Below are positions 1 through 11,558 of a stretch of 64,000 nt of DNA, in pieces; the stretch's first letter is position 1; each line of letters opens with the position of its first letter. The notes under the pieces are model-generated. The model had not been told where the DNA came from. It saw only the letters and a list, made by a program, of their open reading frames with translations, and did no database searches. The stretch is from Paenibacillus sedimenti (GTDB taxonomy: Bacteria > Bacillota > Bacilli > Paenibacillales > NBRC-103111): positions 1 to 64,000 of the forward strand of contig NZ_JACVVD010000016.1 in NCBI RefSeq assembly GCF_014534655.1, given 5' to 3'. The position numbers and the translations under genes were made by a program.

Positions 1-104
1 TGTTACTCACCCGTCCGCCGCTATCCCCGAAGGGACCGCTCGACTTGCATGTATTAGGCACGCCGCCAGCGTTCGTCCTGAGCCAGGATCAAACTCTCCA
101 AAAA
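1..104 (-). rRNA. 16S ribosomal RNA, 5' end (partial)
   Basis: Read on the minus strand, this is the first part of a bacterial 16S rRNA. It contains the universal AGAGTTTGATCCTGGCTCAG site (bases about 78-97), then GACGAACGCTGGCGGC, TGCAAGTCGAGCGG and GACGGGTGAGTAACA at the window edge. By alignment with the E. coli start, base 1 of the rRNA falls near position 104. The gene continues off the left end. The wording is of the Bacilli type and fits Paenibacillaceae, though about 100 bases cannot fix a genus. Confidence 0.97.
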
Positions 105-320
105 GGTAAAAGTGAGACTTTGATCTACGATCAAAGATCCCTATAAAGCCTATTTGTTAAGCTGAATAGCTCAATTTCAAAGCTGACGAGATTTTGCAAT
201 CTCATTATAGTCACTTGCGTGACTTGCTGATTGTTTCATTCATTTGTTCAGTTTTCAAGGAGCTTTTTGTTGCTACCGTTTAAAGCGTTAATGCATCGCT
301 TGTTGCGGTGACAAGTACAT

Positions 321-349
321 ATACTATCAGGTTTCAAAACGAAATGCAA
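321..349 (-). promoter_or_regulatory. rRNA operon promoter and leader
   Basis: On the minus strand a -35 TTGCAT (344-349) is separated by exactly 17 bp from a -10 TAGTAT (321-326), upstream of the 16S gene. The leader between it and the rRNA (105-320) contains CTCCTTGAAAACTGAAC, common in Bacilli rrn leaders, and two small hairpins (GTCACGCAAGTGAC and GAGATTGCAAAATCTC), as expected of a processing stalk. No ORF is visible in the leader. A second promoter is possible at a TATAAT near 204-209 but lacks a convincing -35. Confidence 0.7.
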
Positions 350-371
350 GCATCTTTATACATCCATTATC

Positions 372-1382
372 TTACAATCTGCAAACCTGCATTGTCATAA
401 GGTTTTTGCGCCAAATCCCCTCTTTTCCCAACAAATGAACGCCGCCTATCCACTCATCAACGCCATTTAATTGAACGTAATCAAGCTCGTAATCAAGAAC
501 TCGTCTCCCGTTCTCGGTAAGCTGAAGTCGCCACTTAGCGAAATCGTCAGGAAGCTTCTCACCATGCCCCGGCAGTTGATTGCCCCCTATAAGAGTGACT
601 AGCGGAACCTTGCACAGCCTTACACTATCCAGTATGCCCCAAAACTGCAAATCACCTAGGCCGTAGCCTCTGGAAATTTGACTCACTTGTTTGAAGAGCT
701 CTAGAACGGTCATATCATTATGCCTGATTAGCTCCAGAACGAGCTGCTGAATACCAGACAGACCATTTTGAACCGAAGGGAAACGTTCCATATTAGTTTG
801 TAAGGCTTTTGGGAGAAATGAAAGTGCAGATAGATTTTCTTTCAATATATTGGCCATAGCAAGCGGTTCAGAAGCCGAATAGGCGGTCCATACCCGATTG
901 GCCAGAGACAATTGCTCATCCGCTACAGGATTCCACTTCTCATGAAGTTGTTTCACTTGTTCCACCGAAAGCTGGCCTAGCCCATAAAATGGTTCAACCC
1001 CGGGAAATTCACCGATACATAGCAAGGCTAACCGATATGATCGAGGACTTAGATTTGAAAATCGCGATAACAAGTAGCAGAGCATGAGCTGATCATACAG
1101 ATCATATTCAAACCAAAGTACGACTTCATCTATATCTTGTGCAATAGCATCCAGAGCTTTTTCCTGCTGCAATGTTATTGTAGTAAACGTCTCTAGGGGA
1201 ATCCGATGCCTCGTCTCCATATATTGCGCTCTTATAGACAGAAGGACGCTGTCAGACATTTGAAGTCCGACAGGTCCTTCATATAAAGATTCACGCCACG
1301 CCAAAATATCTCCGGGAATGTCTGATGCACGAAGCTTCTCAGCAAAGGCATCGCCATTCACAATATGAAGCAACTTAGGCAC
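372..1382 (-). CDS. DUF1835 domain-containing protein
   Basis: The 336-residue product opens with LLHIVNGDAFAEKLRASDI and ILAWRESLYEGPVG, the pattern of the DUF1835 family of Bacillales, often followed by a C-terminal DUF3658-like region. The biochemical function of this family is not established. It is predicted cytoplasmic, with no signal peptide or membrane segment. I chose the GTG at 1382 rather than the GTG at 1391 because AAGGAG lies 8 nt upstream of the former and abuts the latter. The gene follows ligA by about 30 bp on the same strand and may be the last gene of the pcrB-pcrA-ligA unit. No terminator is visible before the rrn promoter. Confidence 0.8.
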   Translation of the reverse strand: MPKLLHIVNGDAFAEKLRASDIPGDILAWRESLYEGPVGLQMSDSVLLSIRAQYMETRHRIPLETFTTITLQQEKALDAIAQDIDEVVLWFEYDLYDQLMLCYLLSRFSNLSPRSYRLALLCIGEFPGVEPFYGLGQLSVEQVKQLHEKWNPVADEQLSLANRVWTAYSASEPLAMANILKENLSALSFLPKALQTNMERFPSVQNGLSGIQQLVLELIRHNDMTVLELFKQVSQISRGYGLGDLQFWGILDSVRLCKVPLVTLIGGNQLPGHGEKLPDDFAKWRLQLTENGRRVLDYELDYVQLNGVDEWIGGVHLLGKEGIWRKNLMTMQVCRL

Positions 1383-1411
1383 GGCGCTCACTCCTTAAAT
1401 GTGGATACAAA

Positions 1412-3463
<2,052 letters not shown>

Positions 3464-3484
3464 TTAGATCAAGGTTAAATTACC

Positions 3485-5842
3485 TTAAGATTCTTTCGTG
3501 ATTGGGGCGAACTTGGCGAGCAGGCGCTTGAGTCCCACAGGCGCCGGGAACGCGATTTGCAGCTCGGTATCATCGCCCGATCCTTTCACTGAAACGACGG
3601 TGCCGATGCCCCACTTGCCGTGCGACACTTTGTCGCCGGCTTTGTAATCCGGCACCGCGCCGCCCGCGGCGGGCTGCGGCGCCCGGAACGCAGCCGGTCT
3701 GGCCCCGGCTGCGGGGCTTGGCGCAGCCGCGCCCGAACCCGTCCGGCCGAAGGCGGACGGGCTGCCCCAAGCGGACGAGCCGCCACCGCCGCGGCTCGCT
3801 GTGCTGCCGGCAGCGCCGAAGCTGCTGCCGCCGCTGCCCCACGAGCTGGTGCGGCCGGCTCGGGAGAAGCCACCGCCGATGCCGCCCATCGAGACGTTCT
3901 CCACGAGTTCCTGCGGAATCTCGGTGAGGAATCTCGATGGGGCGTTAGCAGCGGTGCGGCCGAAGAGCGTGCGCATGCGGGCGCACGTGAGGAAGAGCTC
4001 TTCCTCGGCGCGCGTGATGCCTACATAGGCCAAGCGGCGCTCCTCTTCCAGCTCTTCATTGTCGGAAAACGCACGACTATGCGGGAAGACGCCTTCCTCC
4101 ATCCCGATGACGAAAACAACGGGGAATTCCAGACCTTTGGCGCTGTGCATCGTCATCAGCACGACAGCATCCTTTTCGTCCGCGTCCTTATCCTTGTCCA
4201 TCGTATCAATATCCGCGATCAGCGCCAGATCGGTAAGGAATGAAACGAGCGACTTATCCTCGTTGCGCTTTTCGAAGTCCATCGTCACGGACAGGAACTC
4301 GTCGATATTCTCGAGACGGGCTTTGGACTCGATGGTATTCTCGCGCTGCATTTCCATCCGGTACTGGGATAGCTCCAGCATTTTCTCCGTCAGCTCAGTA
4401 ACAGACAGGTATTCAACCATACGATTGAGATTTTCAATCATCTCGCGGAAATCCGCTAGTGCGTGCTTCGCTTTGGTATTAATTTCAAGCGCGTCGACTT
4501 CCTCCAGCATGGCATAGAGCGAAATGCCTCTGCGTCCCGCCATATCGGCCACTTTATCCATCGTGGTATCGCCGATGCCCCGCTTCGGTACATTAACGAT
4601 TCGATTCAAGCTGATGTCGTCATCCGGATTGGAGATCAGACGCAAGTACGCGAGAATGTCTTTGATCTCTTTGCGGTCATAGAACTTCACGCCGCCGACA
4701 ATGGTATAAGGAATATCCGATTTGATCAAAATTTCCTCGATCACCCGGGATTGCGCATTCGTACGATACAGAATCGCGTGATCGGCAAACTTTTTACCCT
4801 TCGACTTATTCTTATTAATTTCATTCGTAACGAAGTAGCCTTCCTCATGCTCGGAGTCGGCCTGATAAACTTTGATCGCGCTGCCGCCTTCTTTATCCGT
4901 CCACAGGTTTTTGGGCTTCCGTCCTGTGTTGTTGGCAATCACTTTGTTCGCCGCCTGCAAAATGTTCGACGTTGAGCGATAATTTTGCTCTAACAGAATC
5001 GTTGTTGCATTCGGGTAATCCTGCTCAAAATTGAGAATATTCGTAATATCCGCCCCACGCCAACGGTAAATGGACTGGTCACTATCGCCCACGACGCAAA
5101 GCCGCTTATGCTTATCGGCTAACATTTGACACAACATGTACTGTGCGCGGTTCGTATCTTGGTACTCATCAACATGAATGTATTGAAATTTATTTTGGTA
5201 AAAGTCCAGAACTTCGGGAACTTCCTTAAATAGCTGAATGGTCGCCATGATAAGATCGTCAAAGTCTAGCGAGTTGTTGCTTCTGAGCTTTTTTTGATAG
5301 AGGGCGTAAATCTTAGCCGTGAGACCTTGGAAGTAGTCGCCGATCTTATTTTCATATTGCTGCGGGGTGATGAGTTCGTTCTTGGCTGTGCTGATTTCGG
5401 CTTGGAACGCCTTCGGTTCAAACTTCTTGGTGTCGATGTTGAGCTCTTTGCAGCACGTCTTGATCACCGAAAGCTGGTCGCCGGAATCCAGGATCGTAAA
5501 ATTCGATGTAAAACCAATACGTGAAATATCTCTCCGCAGAATGCGTACACACATGGAGTGGAAGGTAGATACCCAGATATCGCTCCCCGCTCTGCCAACG
5601 AGCTTACCTACACGCTCTTGCATTTCCCGTGCAGCTTTGTTCGTAAACGTAATCGCCAAAATGCTCCAGGGCGCCGCCTTGCGCGTACCGATTAAGTAGG
5701 CAATTCGGTGCGTAAGCACGCGCGTCTTGCCGGATCCCGCTCCAGCCATGATGAGAAGTGGTCCGTCAACGGCCTCCACTGCTTTGCGCTGCTGCGGATT
5801 CAGCCTTTTGATCGCATCCAAAATATTTACCGTTTCGTTCAT
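3485..5842 (-). CDS. pcrA: ATP-dependent DNA helicase PcrA (UvrD/Rep family)
   Basis: This 785-residue superfamily 1A 3'-5' helicase acts in repair, plasmid replication and clearing RecA or RNA polymerase from DNA. The N-terminus [17 protein letters not shown] leads into Walker A AGAGSGKT, followed by [15 protein letters not shown], the DExx box [12 protein letters not shown], motif [21 protein letters not shown] and the late motif [14 protein letters not shown]. After about residue 660 comes a Gly/Ser/Ala/Pro-rich linker of roughly 80 residues. It ends in a short Tudor-like tail ([18 protein letters not shown]) that in B. subtilis PcrA contacts RNA polymerase. The start overlaps the end of pcrB almost exactly (3 bp gap), with GGAAGGT upstream, so the two are translationally coupled. 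The GC-rich linker generates several false ORFs on the other strand. Confidence 0.97.
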   Translation of the reverse strand: MNETVNILDAIKRLNPQQRKAVEAVDGPLLIMAGAGSGKTRVLTHRIAYLIGTRKAAPWSILAITFTNKAAREMQERVGKLVGRAGSDIWVSTFHSMCVRILRRDISRIGFTSNFTILDSGDQLSVIKTCCKELNIDTKKFEPKAFQAEISTAKNELITPQQYENKIGDYFQGLTAKIYALYQKKLRSNNSLDFDDLIMATIQLFKEVPEVLDFYQNKFQYIHVDEYQDTNRAQYMLCQMLADKHKRLCVVGDSDQSIYRWRGADITNILNFEQDYPNATTILLEQNYRSTSNILQAANKVIANNTGRKPKNLWTDKEGGSAIKVYQADSEHEEGYFVTNEINKNKSKGKKFADHAILYRTNAQSRVIEEILIKSDIPYTIVGGVKFYDRKEIKDILAYLRLISNPDDDISLNRIVNVPKRGIGDTTMDKVADMAGRRGISLYAMLEEVDALEINTKAKHALADFREMIENLNRMVEYLSVTELTEKMLELSQYRMEMQRENTIESKARLENIDEFLSVTMDFEKRNEDKSLVSFLTDLALIADIDTMDKDKDADEKDAVVLMTMHSAKGLEFPVVFVIGMEEGVFPHSRAFSDNEELEEERRLAYVGITRAEEELFLTCARMRTLFGRTAANAPSRFLTEIPQELVENVSMGGIGGGFSRAGRTSSWGSGGSSFGAAGSTASRGGGGSSAWGSPSAFGRTGSGAAAPSPAAGARPAAFRAPQPAAGGAVPDYKAGDKVSHGKWGIGTVVSVKGSGDDTELQIAFPAPVGLKRLLAKFAPITKES

Positions 5843-5845
5843 ATG

Positions 5846-6541
5846 CTACCTTCCTGTTCTATCAATGTTCACGGTCTGAAGCGCCTGCTCCAGATCATTG
5901 TAAATAATGTTGCCGACTACGATCGTATCTGCCACTTCGGCCGCCTGCTGCGCTTTGTCCAGAGTGTCAATACCGCCGCCGTAGATGAGACGGGCATGTT
6001 CAAGAACGCTCCGTGTGCGGCGCACCAGCTCCATATCTCCAAAAACACCGCTGTATTCCAAATATACAATCGGCATGTGAAACAGCTTGTCCGCCATACG
6101 GGCGTAAGCCGTCACGTCTTTGGCATCCAGGTCGGTGCGGGACGATGTCAGCCGGGCGGCTGTCGCTTCGCTGTTTAATATGATATAACCTTCGGTTACA
6201 ATTTCATCCCAATTCAAAATCGCGCCATATTCCTTCAGCGCTTCATGATGCTGTCCTACGATCCATTGCGGGTCATTCGCGTTCAACACGACCGGGATAA
6301 GGAACAAATCGAATCCGGGCACAATCGCCTCTTGATTGGAAATCTCGAGCACAACAGGAACTTCATACTGACGAACTCTCGCCAGCAGGTCCACGGTATT
6401 GTCAAAAGTCACACCGGTCGACCCTCCGACCATGATGGCGTCCGTTCCGGACTGGCACAGCCGATCCAGCGCCTCATCCGATATCTCACGATCAGGATCC
6501 AGTTTAAAAACATGCTTCCACTTGCTTATATCGACGATCAA
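5846..6541 (-). CDS. pcrB: Heptaprenylglyceryl phosphate synthase PcrB
   Basis: A (beta/alpha)8 prenyltransferase that joins a polyprenyl diphosphate to sn-glycerol-1-phosphate. In Bacillales it makes heptaprenylglyceryl phosphate, an archaea-like ether lipid precursor. Key stretches are WKHVFKLDPDRE near the start, IMVGGSTGVT, YLEYSGVFGD and LIYGGGIDT, the last two forming the phosphate-binding region. I place the start at TTG 6541 (protein of 231 residues beginning M-I-V-D-I-S-K-W) because GGAGGG sits 7 nt upstream. The ATG 42 nt further out adds 14 residues that are not family-like. First gene of the pcrB-pcrA-ligA group. Confidence 0.93.
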   Translation of the reverse strand: MIVDISKWKHVFKLDPDREISDEALDRLCQSGTDAIMVGGSTGVTFDNTVDLLARVRQYEVPVVLEISNQEAIVPGFDLFLIPVVLNANDPQWIVGQHHEALKEYGAILNWDEIVTEGYIILNSEATAARLTSSRTDLDAKDVTAYARMADKLFHMPIVYLEYSGVFGDMELVRRTRSVLEHARLIYGGGIDTLDKAQQAAEVADTIVVGNIIYNDLEQALQTVNIDRTGR

Positions 6542-6622
6542 TTCTGTCCCTCCGATTAGGCGGCAAAAACGCCATACTACCACCAGTCTATGCTACGCAT
6601 CCAGGTGTGTCAAATGACAAAA

Positions 6623-6641
6623 GACGGGCTATACGCCCGCC
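6623..6641 (-). terminator. Rho-independent terminator of the lipoprotein gene
   Basis: On the minus strand a 7-bp stem GGCGGGC/GCCCGTC (one G-U pair) closes a GTATA loop and is followed by TTTTG. It lies about 80 bp downstream of the lipoprotein stop. Confidence 0.65.
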
Positions 6642-6717
6642 TTTTCAAGGAATATGCACTTTGCGCGACCTGGTCTAAGTCGGATCGACGTTTTCAACGA
6701 AATACAAACATTAGTTC

Positions 6718-7182
6718 TTATTTCTTCACTTCGATATTGAGAATTTTCTCCACATTGAGATCCGTATGGTCATTTTGCTGAAGTTTGAGCCTGATCTCGT
6801 GATTGCCTACCGCCAAATTTGTTAATTTTACAGGCGCGTTCTGAGTAAGCATAGCCTTCTGTTTCCCGTCTACATATAGATGTAAGTGCCCTTGACCTTG
6901 CACATTCTTTTGATCCTTATAGTCCGATAAATTAAAATTGGTCGTCGTATAGGTGATCGTGGCATTGCGTCCATCTTGCGTAACGGTTGCTTCAATGGCA
7001 GGTTTTGCTCCGGATGGCACAGTTTTCACACTGCTATCAGCACTGATCTGCGCGACCGTTGTCGTCGTTACCTTGGAGCCGCTTGCCCCCGTGATCTCCG
7101 TTTCGTCTTTGGAGCCGCAAGCTGTTGTTAGCGCACCTAGCAAGATTAAGGAAGCTGTTCCGTAAATCCACTTTGCTTTCAT
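6718..7182 (-). CDS. Putative lipoprotein, unknown function
   Basis: A lysine-bearing N-terminus (MKAKW), a hydrophobic stretch and the cysteine in LTTACGSKDE give a type II (lipoprotein) signal peptide, so the mature protein of about 130 residues should be anchored on the outer face of the membrane. The C-terminal 100 residues look like one beta-sandwich domain with GHLHLYVDGKQK and VGNHEIRLKL, resembling YtkA/DUF4399-like sheets that often carry a His-x-His pair. The ligand is unknown. An in-frame ATG at 7206 adds eight residues and also has a Shine-Dalgarno-like AAGGATG. I prefer 7182, which gives a more typical signal peptide. It stands alone between two terminators. Confidence 0.65.
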   Translation of the reverse strand: MKAKWIYGTASLILLGALTTACGSKDETEITGASGSKVTTTTVAQISADSSVKTVPSGAKPAIEATVTQDGRNATITYTTTNFNLSDYKDQKNVQGQGHLHLYVDGKQKAMLTQNAPVKLTNLAVGNHEIRLKLQQNDHTDLNVEKILNIEVKK

Positions 7183-7301
7183 TGAGCGATCCACATCCTT
7201 TTCCATAGTTTGGACATCCTTTGTTCCTTATATATGAGTGACAAGCTGCATCCATACCATGATTATTCAGAAAGTGGGACAAAATATTGAAAACAATGGA
7301 A

Positions 7302-7339
7302 AAAGACGTCCAGCAGCCTGAGTAGCTGAGGACGTCTTT
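7302..7339 (-). terminator. Terminator after the coat genes
   Basis: Stem AAAGACGTCC/GGACGTCTTT (10 bp) with an 18-nt loop, followed on the minus strand by TTTTCC. It ends the coat-protein transcript 20 bp past the stop at 7360. Confidence 0.75.
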
Positions 7340-7359
7340 ATTGAGCATTTTAGTATCGG

Positions 7360-8127
7360 TTAAAAACTATATTTGCTTCCCTCATTCTGTCTGCTGCTGT
7401 ATGTGCCTTCACTTGTCGACGGGCTATGGCTGCTTGTTTGGCTGCGGGCAGCCGTGCCCTGGTTCGAAGATTTACCCGTCAAGCCAGTAATTTCAGAAGA
7501 GGTAAGCCCCGGCGGGGAGTAGCTTTGGGTTTGGCCATAACTCTGATCCTGATAGCTCTGTCCTTGCATACCGCTATAGGGCTGCTGCTGATTGTGTATG
7601 TTATGCACACTCTGTTGAATCCCTTGGCTGTAAACCGCATTCGGATATGCTGAGCTACTGATTGTTGGCGCGGGTTGGAATGATGTCTGCTGCGGAGCTG
7701 CAATTTGATTTTGGCTTTGGCTTGGCTGGAATTGCTGCTGTGTCATAGCCTGATTAGGCTGTTGCTGATAGCCGCCCGCACTGCCGGCTCTGCTCAGATT
7801 TTGCTGAACAAAGGACTGTAGCTTGGCTGCAGACTGATTTTGTTTTTGCAGCTCTTGCTGAAGTTGCTCCTGAGCTGCCGGTTGGGTATCATAGCCGCCC
7901 AATTTTTGAATTTCTTGAAAAACGGCGGCTTGATCTTGCAAGGTCTTTTGCAGCAAAGTTTGGAAAGCCTGACGAATTTGCGGGTTCGCAGCTTCCAATG
8001 TTGCCGTCGTATATTCACGGGCTGTTCTTTTCAATTCGGAAAGAACAAAATTTGCCAGATCCTGTTCTTGTAAATAAACCTGCGGCTGTGCGCCGTAGCC
8101 TTGCTGCTGATAATTTTGCTGATACAC
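7360..8127 (-). CDS. Spore coat protein, CotF-like
   Basis: The 255-residue product has an N-terminal CotF-type helical region, about residues 18-115 (LQEQDLANFVLSELKRTAR, then LEAANPQIRQAFQTLL). It is followed by a long low-complexity tail rich in Gln, Ser, Tyr and Pro. CotF domains occur in proteins of the Bacillus spore coat, and the Gln/Tyr-rich tail fits a coat structural protein. Start is GTG 8127, with AGGAGGTGA upstream. It is 28 bp downstream of the smaller CotF-like gene at 8156 and shares its terminator, so both are probably expressed in the mother cell late in sporulation. I did not find a confident sigma-E or sigma-K promoter. Confidence 0.8.
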   Translation of the reverse strand: MYQQNYQQQGYGAQPQVYLQEQDLANFVLSELKRTAREYTTATLEAANPQIRQAFQTLLQKTLQDQAAVFQEIQKLGGYDTQPAAQEQLQQELQKQNQSAAKLQSFVQQNLSRAGSAGGYQQQPNQAMTQQQFQPSQSQNQIAAPQQTSFQPAPTISSSAYPNAVYSQGIQQSVHNIHNQQQPYSGMQGQSYQDQSYGQTQSYSPPGLTSSEITGLTGKSSNQGTAARSQTSSHSPSTSEGTYSSRQNEGSKYSF

Positions 8128-8155
8128 GGTTCATTCACCTCCTGGATGTACGTAA

Positions 8156-8377
8156 TTAGTGGGTAATGCCGGATTGCTGCTGCAGGGTATTCATCAGAAT
8201 ACTGATGTTATGCAGACGCTCTTGAGAAAGATGAGCCAGCGTTTGCTTCAATGACGGACTTTGACACTCCACAGCACCTTGCACGCAGAGCTTCGTAAGC
8301 AACTCCTCATTTTTCAGCGAATCGGTTATGTACGATAGTTCCTTGCCGGATATTGCTTGGTTTCCTTGATTGTACAT
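8156..8377 (-). CDS. Small CotF-like spore coat protein
   Basis: A 73-residue, mostly helical protein (GKELSYITDSLKNEELLTK, then LSQERLHNISILMNTL). The pattern of a helical bundle with a central conserved Cys (KLCVQGAVEC) is that of short CotF-related coat proteins in Paenibacillaceae. AAGGAGGG lies 10 nt upstream of the ATG. It forms a two-gene unit with the larger coat gene that follows. The role is inferred from family resemblance and context. Confidence 0.7.
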   Translation of the reverse strand: MYNQGNQAISGKELSYITDSLKNEELLTKLCVQGAVECQSPSLKQTLAHLSQERLHNISILMNTLQQQSGITH

Positions 8378-8463
8378 GCGAATGTTACCCTCCTTTCCAT
8401 TGCTACCTATATGATTTCCAAATTATCCCGTTTTATGTAACGATGGAAAAAAAGTATAGAACG

Positions 8464-8508
8464 AAAAGACCGTCCGTTAAGCGCAAAACGCTCAAGGACC
8501 GGTCTTTT
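8464..8508 (-). terminator. Terminator of the Gld-type ABC operon
   Basis: Long hairpin with outer stem AAAAGACCG/CGGTCTTTT and a second stem AAGCG/CGCTC..., located 5 bp beyond the stop of the DUF4340 gene and followed by T-rich sequence in both directions. Confidence 0.75.
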
Positions 8509-8512
8509 GTAA

Positions 8513-9451
8513 TTAAGAGGCAGGCTGCTCCGGCTTGCCGGCGTAGACATCCGCGATTTTTTGCACATCTGCGGCTGTGAGCCGGTAAGCCCACTCGCCA
8601 CCTTGCTTGGCGAGCCAAACTTGATCCTGGTCCAGCTTTCCTTCATAAATCTCTATCGATTCCTTACCATCCGCGGACAATCCGAGCTCCACCTTCAGCT
8701 CTCCACCTGCCGTCGGTTTCCGGGCCGAAGGCAGCGGAAGCTGTGTAGTGTGAAGGAAGGTCAGCTCGCTGAGCAGCGGACTGGCCTCAGAGCCCTTCAG
8801 CTCCTTATCGCCAAGCTTCCAGTTGGCTTCAGAAGCGACTTTGTCTTTATCCGATTTGGTTAACGTCCAAGTCTGACCTTTCCAGGTCAGCTTTACGCTC
8901 TGTACCTTGTCGCTATCAAACTGAAAAGGATTCGTCTGCGCGAAGTCCGCCGGCATCTTGTTTAACTGTTCTAAGGATTGATCACTCACCTGATAAACAA
9001 CCGGAGATCCTTCCACCATCGCGTAAGAGTACCCTTGGATAGGGAGCGCTGCGCCGACTTGAATGCCTTTTTTCGATCCGTCCTTCATTGTGACTTCGTA
9101 CACTTGGGCGGGCTTATCCAGACCATATTTGGCCGGATCAGCCGCCTGCTGCTCCACGATCTTTTCCTGATTGACTAATCCCAGAGAGCCCAACCAGCTA
9201 TCCACCATGTTCGTGTTGATAGGGGCTGCCGCCGGCTTCTTCATCTCCCAGCCGGAGCCGCTGGCGCTGCGGCTTAATTCAATCTGCTGCTCAGCCGTAC
9301 GCAGACTAAGCGACTGCACATTTTCTTGCTGGATCGTAAGGAGGGTCTTCGGTTCATCTTTCTTCTCTCGAAAGAAGTCTTTGCTCGAAGCGTACCAGAA
9401 CGCCCCAATACAAATGACGACTAAAAGAATCGTAGGAATAAACCGCTTCAT
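8513..9451 (-). CDS. DUF4340 domain-containing membrane-anchored protein
   Basis: A 312-residue protein with one N-terminal membrane segment (FIPTILLVVICIGAFWYA) and a large exported domain of DUF4340 type: repeated beta-strand units such as VQSLSLRT and VQSVKLTW, with KYGLDKPAQVYEVTMKDG typical of the family. These proteins accompany Gld-type ABC transporters, and their biochemical role is not known. Start is ATG 9451, preceded by GGAGGAGAAGAGG. It overlaps the stop of the upstream GldG-like gene as ATGA, so the two are translationally coupled. Last gene of a four-gene operon. Confidence 0.8.
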   Translation of the reverse strand: MKRFIPTILLVVICIGAFWYASSKDFFREKKDEPKTLLTIQQENVQSLSLRTAEQQIELSRSASGSGWEMKKPAAAPINTNMVDSWLGSLGLVNQEKIVEQQAADPAKYGLDKPAQVYEVTMKDGSKKGIQVGAALPIQGYSYAMVEGSPVVYQVSDQSLEQLNKMPADFAQTNPFQFDSDKVQSVKLTWKGQTWTLTKSDKDKVASEANWKLGDKELKGSEASPLLSELTFLHTTQLPLPSARKPTAGGELKVELGLSADGKESIEIYEGKLDQDQVWLAKQGGEWAYRLTAADVQKIADVYAGKPEQPAS

Positions 9452-10836
9452 CCTCTTCTCCTCCTCCACCAAATCAATCCGCCGATAATCAGGAACAAGA
9501 GCGGTAAGAACACAATCGTCACGAGGAAAATCGTATTCGCCTGGCTAGGCGTAATTAGCGCTTGCTGGAACGCGTCGCCTTGACGCGGACGAATCGTCAC
9601 TTGGTCTTTTTGCTCCTGCAGCCAGCCGATACTGTTTAGAGCGAAGTCTTTGTTCCCTTGATTCTGAATATCTTGATCCAGCACGAACGTTGATCCGCCC
9701 AAAATGACGGCTTTCGGCTTGTTATCCTTACTCTCGATCGCATAGCCGAGGTTTAAAGGACCTTTTACGTCTGAGGCATCCTGTTTCGTTTTGGACTGCG
9801 CAAGCAGGTTAATATCGGTTTCACCATAGGCTTTATCCGTTGTGCTGAGCAGCAGCGATTTTGTCCAGTCGCCTGCATTCTCGTCAGCTTTCAGGCTGAC
9901 AGCCAACGATAACATCGTGACCAGATTGTTGCTGGACAGCTTATTGGTAATATCGTGCGCTCCGTATTCCGGAATAATGGTGAGCGGATCGAAAAGGGAC
10001 GTTTGCTTCGCTTCGATCGCCACGGCATGCTGGTCTTGAACACCGAACGTGCTCATGATCGAATCGATATTTTTCCACTTGGTCGCCATATCCTTGTTAA
10101 AGCCCAGCGCGATGTAAATCTTTCCTTTATCCTTCAAATAGGCATTGATCAGCTCGGTTTCCTTATCGTTCAGGTCATTTTGAGGGCCCAGGAGCATGAG
10201 CATCTCCGCGTCGTCCGGGATTTTGCCCTCACGGTACAGATTCAGCTCTTTGACGACGTAATTCGCGCCTTCCAAGCTGCTTCTGAGAATCGTCATCGCG
10301 TTAAGCGGGTATTCCTGATGCCCCGAGAGCATATAGACGGTATGCTTTTCCGTGGATGTCAGACTTTTGATGGCCTGCGTAAATTTCTCTTCGCCTGTGA
10401 ATGTATAGGAGCCATCCTGCTGACCGTTAAACATTTCATAGAAATTCACGGTCTGCTTCTTGTCGCCCAACTCAAAAATAAGCGTGCCGCCCTGATCGAC
10501 GCCATACTGCTTGGCCATCGAAGGCTCTTTCAGCATATCGTACTGATCATACGTGATTTTACCGCTTTGCTTCTTATATTCAGCCGCCATATCCGTAACT
10601 TGACGCGTGATAAAGTCACTGTTATCCGCATTGTTCGTAAAGGCGATGATATGAATGTCCTGATTTAAATTTTGTAGCGTTGTCACCGTCTGTTCGGAGA
10701 GCGTAAAATTCTTATTCTTGGTCAAATCAACCTGGAAGCCCTTCAAAGAGTGAAGGAAGATCGTCAGGATGATAAAAATGCCGATCACGGCGATCGAGAG
10801 TACAGTCGCATTGGTCCCGCGTATCCATTTATTCAT
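9448..10836 (-). CDS. GldG-like ABC-transporter auxiliary protein
   Basis: About 462 residues. An N-terminal membrane helix (near residues 12-32) precedes an extracellular ABC-transport-auxiliary domain (FQVDLTKNKNFTLSEQTV, YMLSGHQEYPLN, VILGGSTFVLD). A second C-terminal helix (FLVTIVFLPLLFLIIGGLI) ends in WWRRRRG. The layout matches GldG of the Bacteroidetes gliding complex. In Firmicutes the substrate is unknown and gliding should not be assumed. I chose ATG 10836, with GGAGGTGA 5-10 nt upstream, five codons inside the longest frame. The gap to the permease is 5 bp. Confidence 0.8.
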   Translation of the reverse strand: MNKWIRGTNATVLSIAVIGIFIILTIFLHSLKGFQVDLTKNKNFTLSEQTVTTLQNLNQDIHIIAFTNNADNSDFITRQVTDMAAEYKKQSGKITYDQYDMLKEPSMAKQYGVDQGGTLIFELGDKKQTVNFYEMFNGQQDGSYTFTGEEKFTQAIKSLTSTEKHTVYMLSGHQEYPLNAMTILRSSLEGANYVVKELNLYREGKIPDDAEMLMLLGPQNDLNDKETELINAYLKDKGKIYIALGFNKDMATKWKNIDSIMSTFGVQDQHAVAIEAKQTSLFDPLTIIPEYGAHDITNKLSSNNLVTMLSLAVSLKADENAGDWTKSLLLSTTDKAYGETDINLLAQSKTKQDASDVKGPLNLGYAIESKDNKPKAVILGGSTFVLDQDIQNQGNKDFALNSIGWLQEQKDQVTIRPRQGDAFQQALITPSQANTIFLVTIVFLPLLFLIIGGLIWWRRRRG

Positions 10837-10841
10837 CCGGC

Positions 10842-11558
10842 TCACCTCCAACGCTTTCTTTCAAGAACTTGAATGCTTAGAACCAGGAATACTGCCGCCA
10901 ATGTAATGTAAAAGACGATGTCTCCGCCGTGGAGGACGCCTTTTTGCAGATTCGTCATGTGACTCGTCAGCGAAAACTGCCCGATCCATTCTTTCAGCTT
11001 GCCGCCAAAGCTATCGCTAAGCCAATCCAGCAGCCAGAGCAGCAGCAGGAGAACAAAGCCGACCATGCCGCCGACCATCTGGTTATTGGTTAAACTCGAG
11101 GCAAATAGACCTACGGCCATCATGGCGCAACCAAGCAGGAACATGCTGAGATAGGACAGCCACATGACCGGCTTATCCAGGTCGCCGAAGGCCGACATAA
11201 TGAGCGGGTAAATCAGGCTGATTGCAACCAGCCCCACTTGCACGACAAGCGCGGACAAGTATTTGCCGATCACAATTTCACTGATGCCCGCCGGCGAGGT
11301 AAGCAGCAATTCGTCCGTGCCTTGCCGAAATTCATCCGCGACCAGCCGCATCGTTAAGAGCGGGATGATGAACAGATAGATGAACGAAGTGTTTCCGACC
11401 ACGGAACGCGCATCGATAATCGGCGGCTGACCGCTAACGAAATTGATATAGAAAAAGAAGCTCGAAAGCAGCACGTAAAAAGCGAACGCCACGTAAGCAA
11501 TCGGCGAGAAAAAATACATTTGCAGCTCTTTGGAGCAAATGGCCCACACTCTACGCAT
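10842..11558 (-). CDS. ABC transporter permease, ABC-2 type (GldF-like)
   Basis: A 238-residue integral membrane protein with about six hydrophobic segments. It begins with MRRVWAICSKELQMYFFSPIAYV, the typical start of GldF/NatB-type permeases, and carries the loop RLVADEFRQGTDELLLTSP that contacts the ATPase. It overlaps the ATPase gene by 8 bp. Together with the ATPase it forms an exporter or mechanotransduction ABC system whose cargo is not evident from sequence. Confidence 0.85.
   Translation of the reverse strand: MRRVWAICSKELQMYFFSPIAYVAFAFYVLLSSFFFYINFVSGQPPIIDARSVVGNTSFIYLFIIPLLTMRLVADEFRQGTDELLLTSPAGISEIVIGKYLSALVVQVGLVAISLIYPLIMSAFGDLDKPVMWLSYLSMFLLGCAMMAVGLFASSLTNNQMVGGMVGFVLLLLLWLLDWLSDSFGGKLKEWIGQFSLTSHMTNLQKGVLHGGDIVFYITLAAVFLVLSIQVLERKRWR

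Noticed and set aside
3620-4243. Plus-strand ORF of 207 codons inside pcrA
   Set aside because: It lies opposite the Gly/Ser/Ala-rich linker and helicase region of pcrA. GC-rich codon bias creates long antisense frames. No ribosome site and no recognisable protein.
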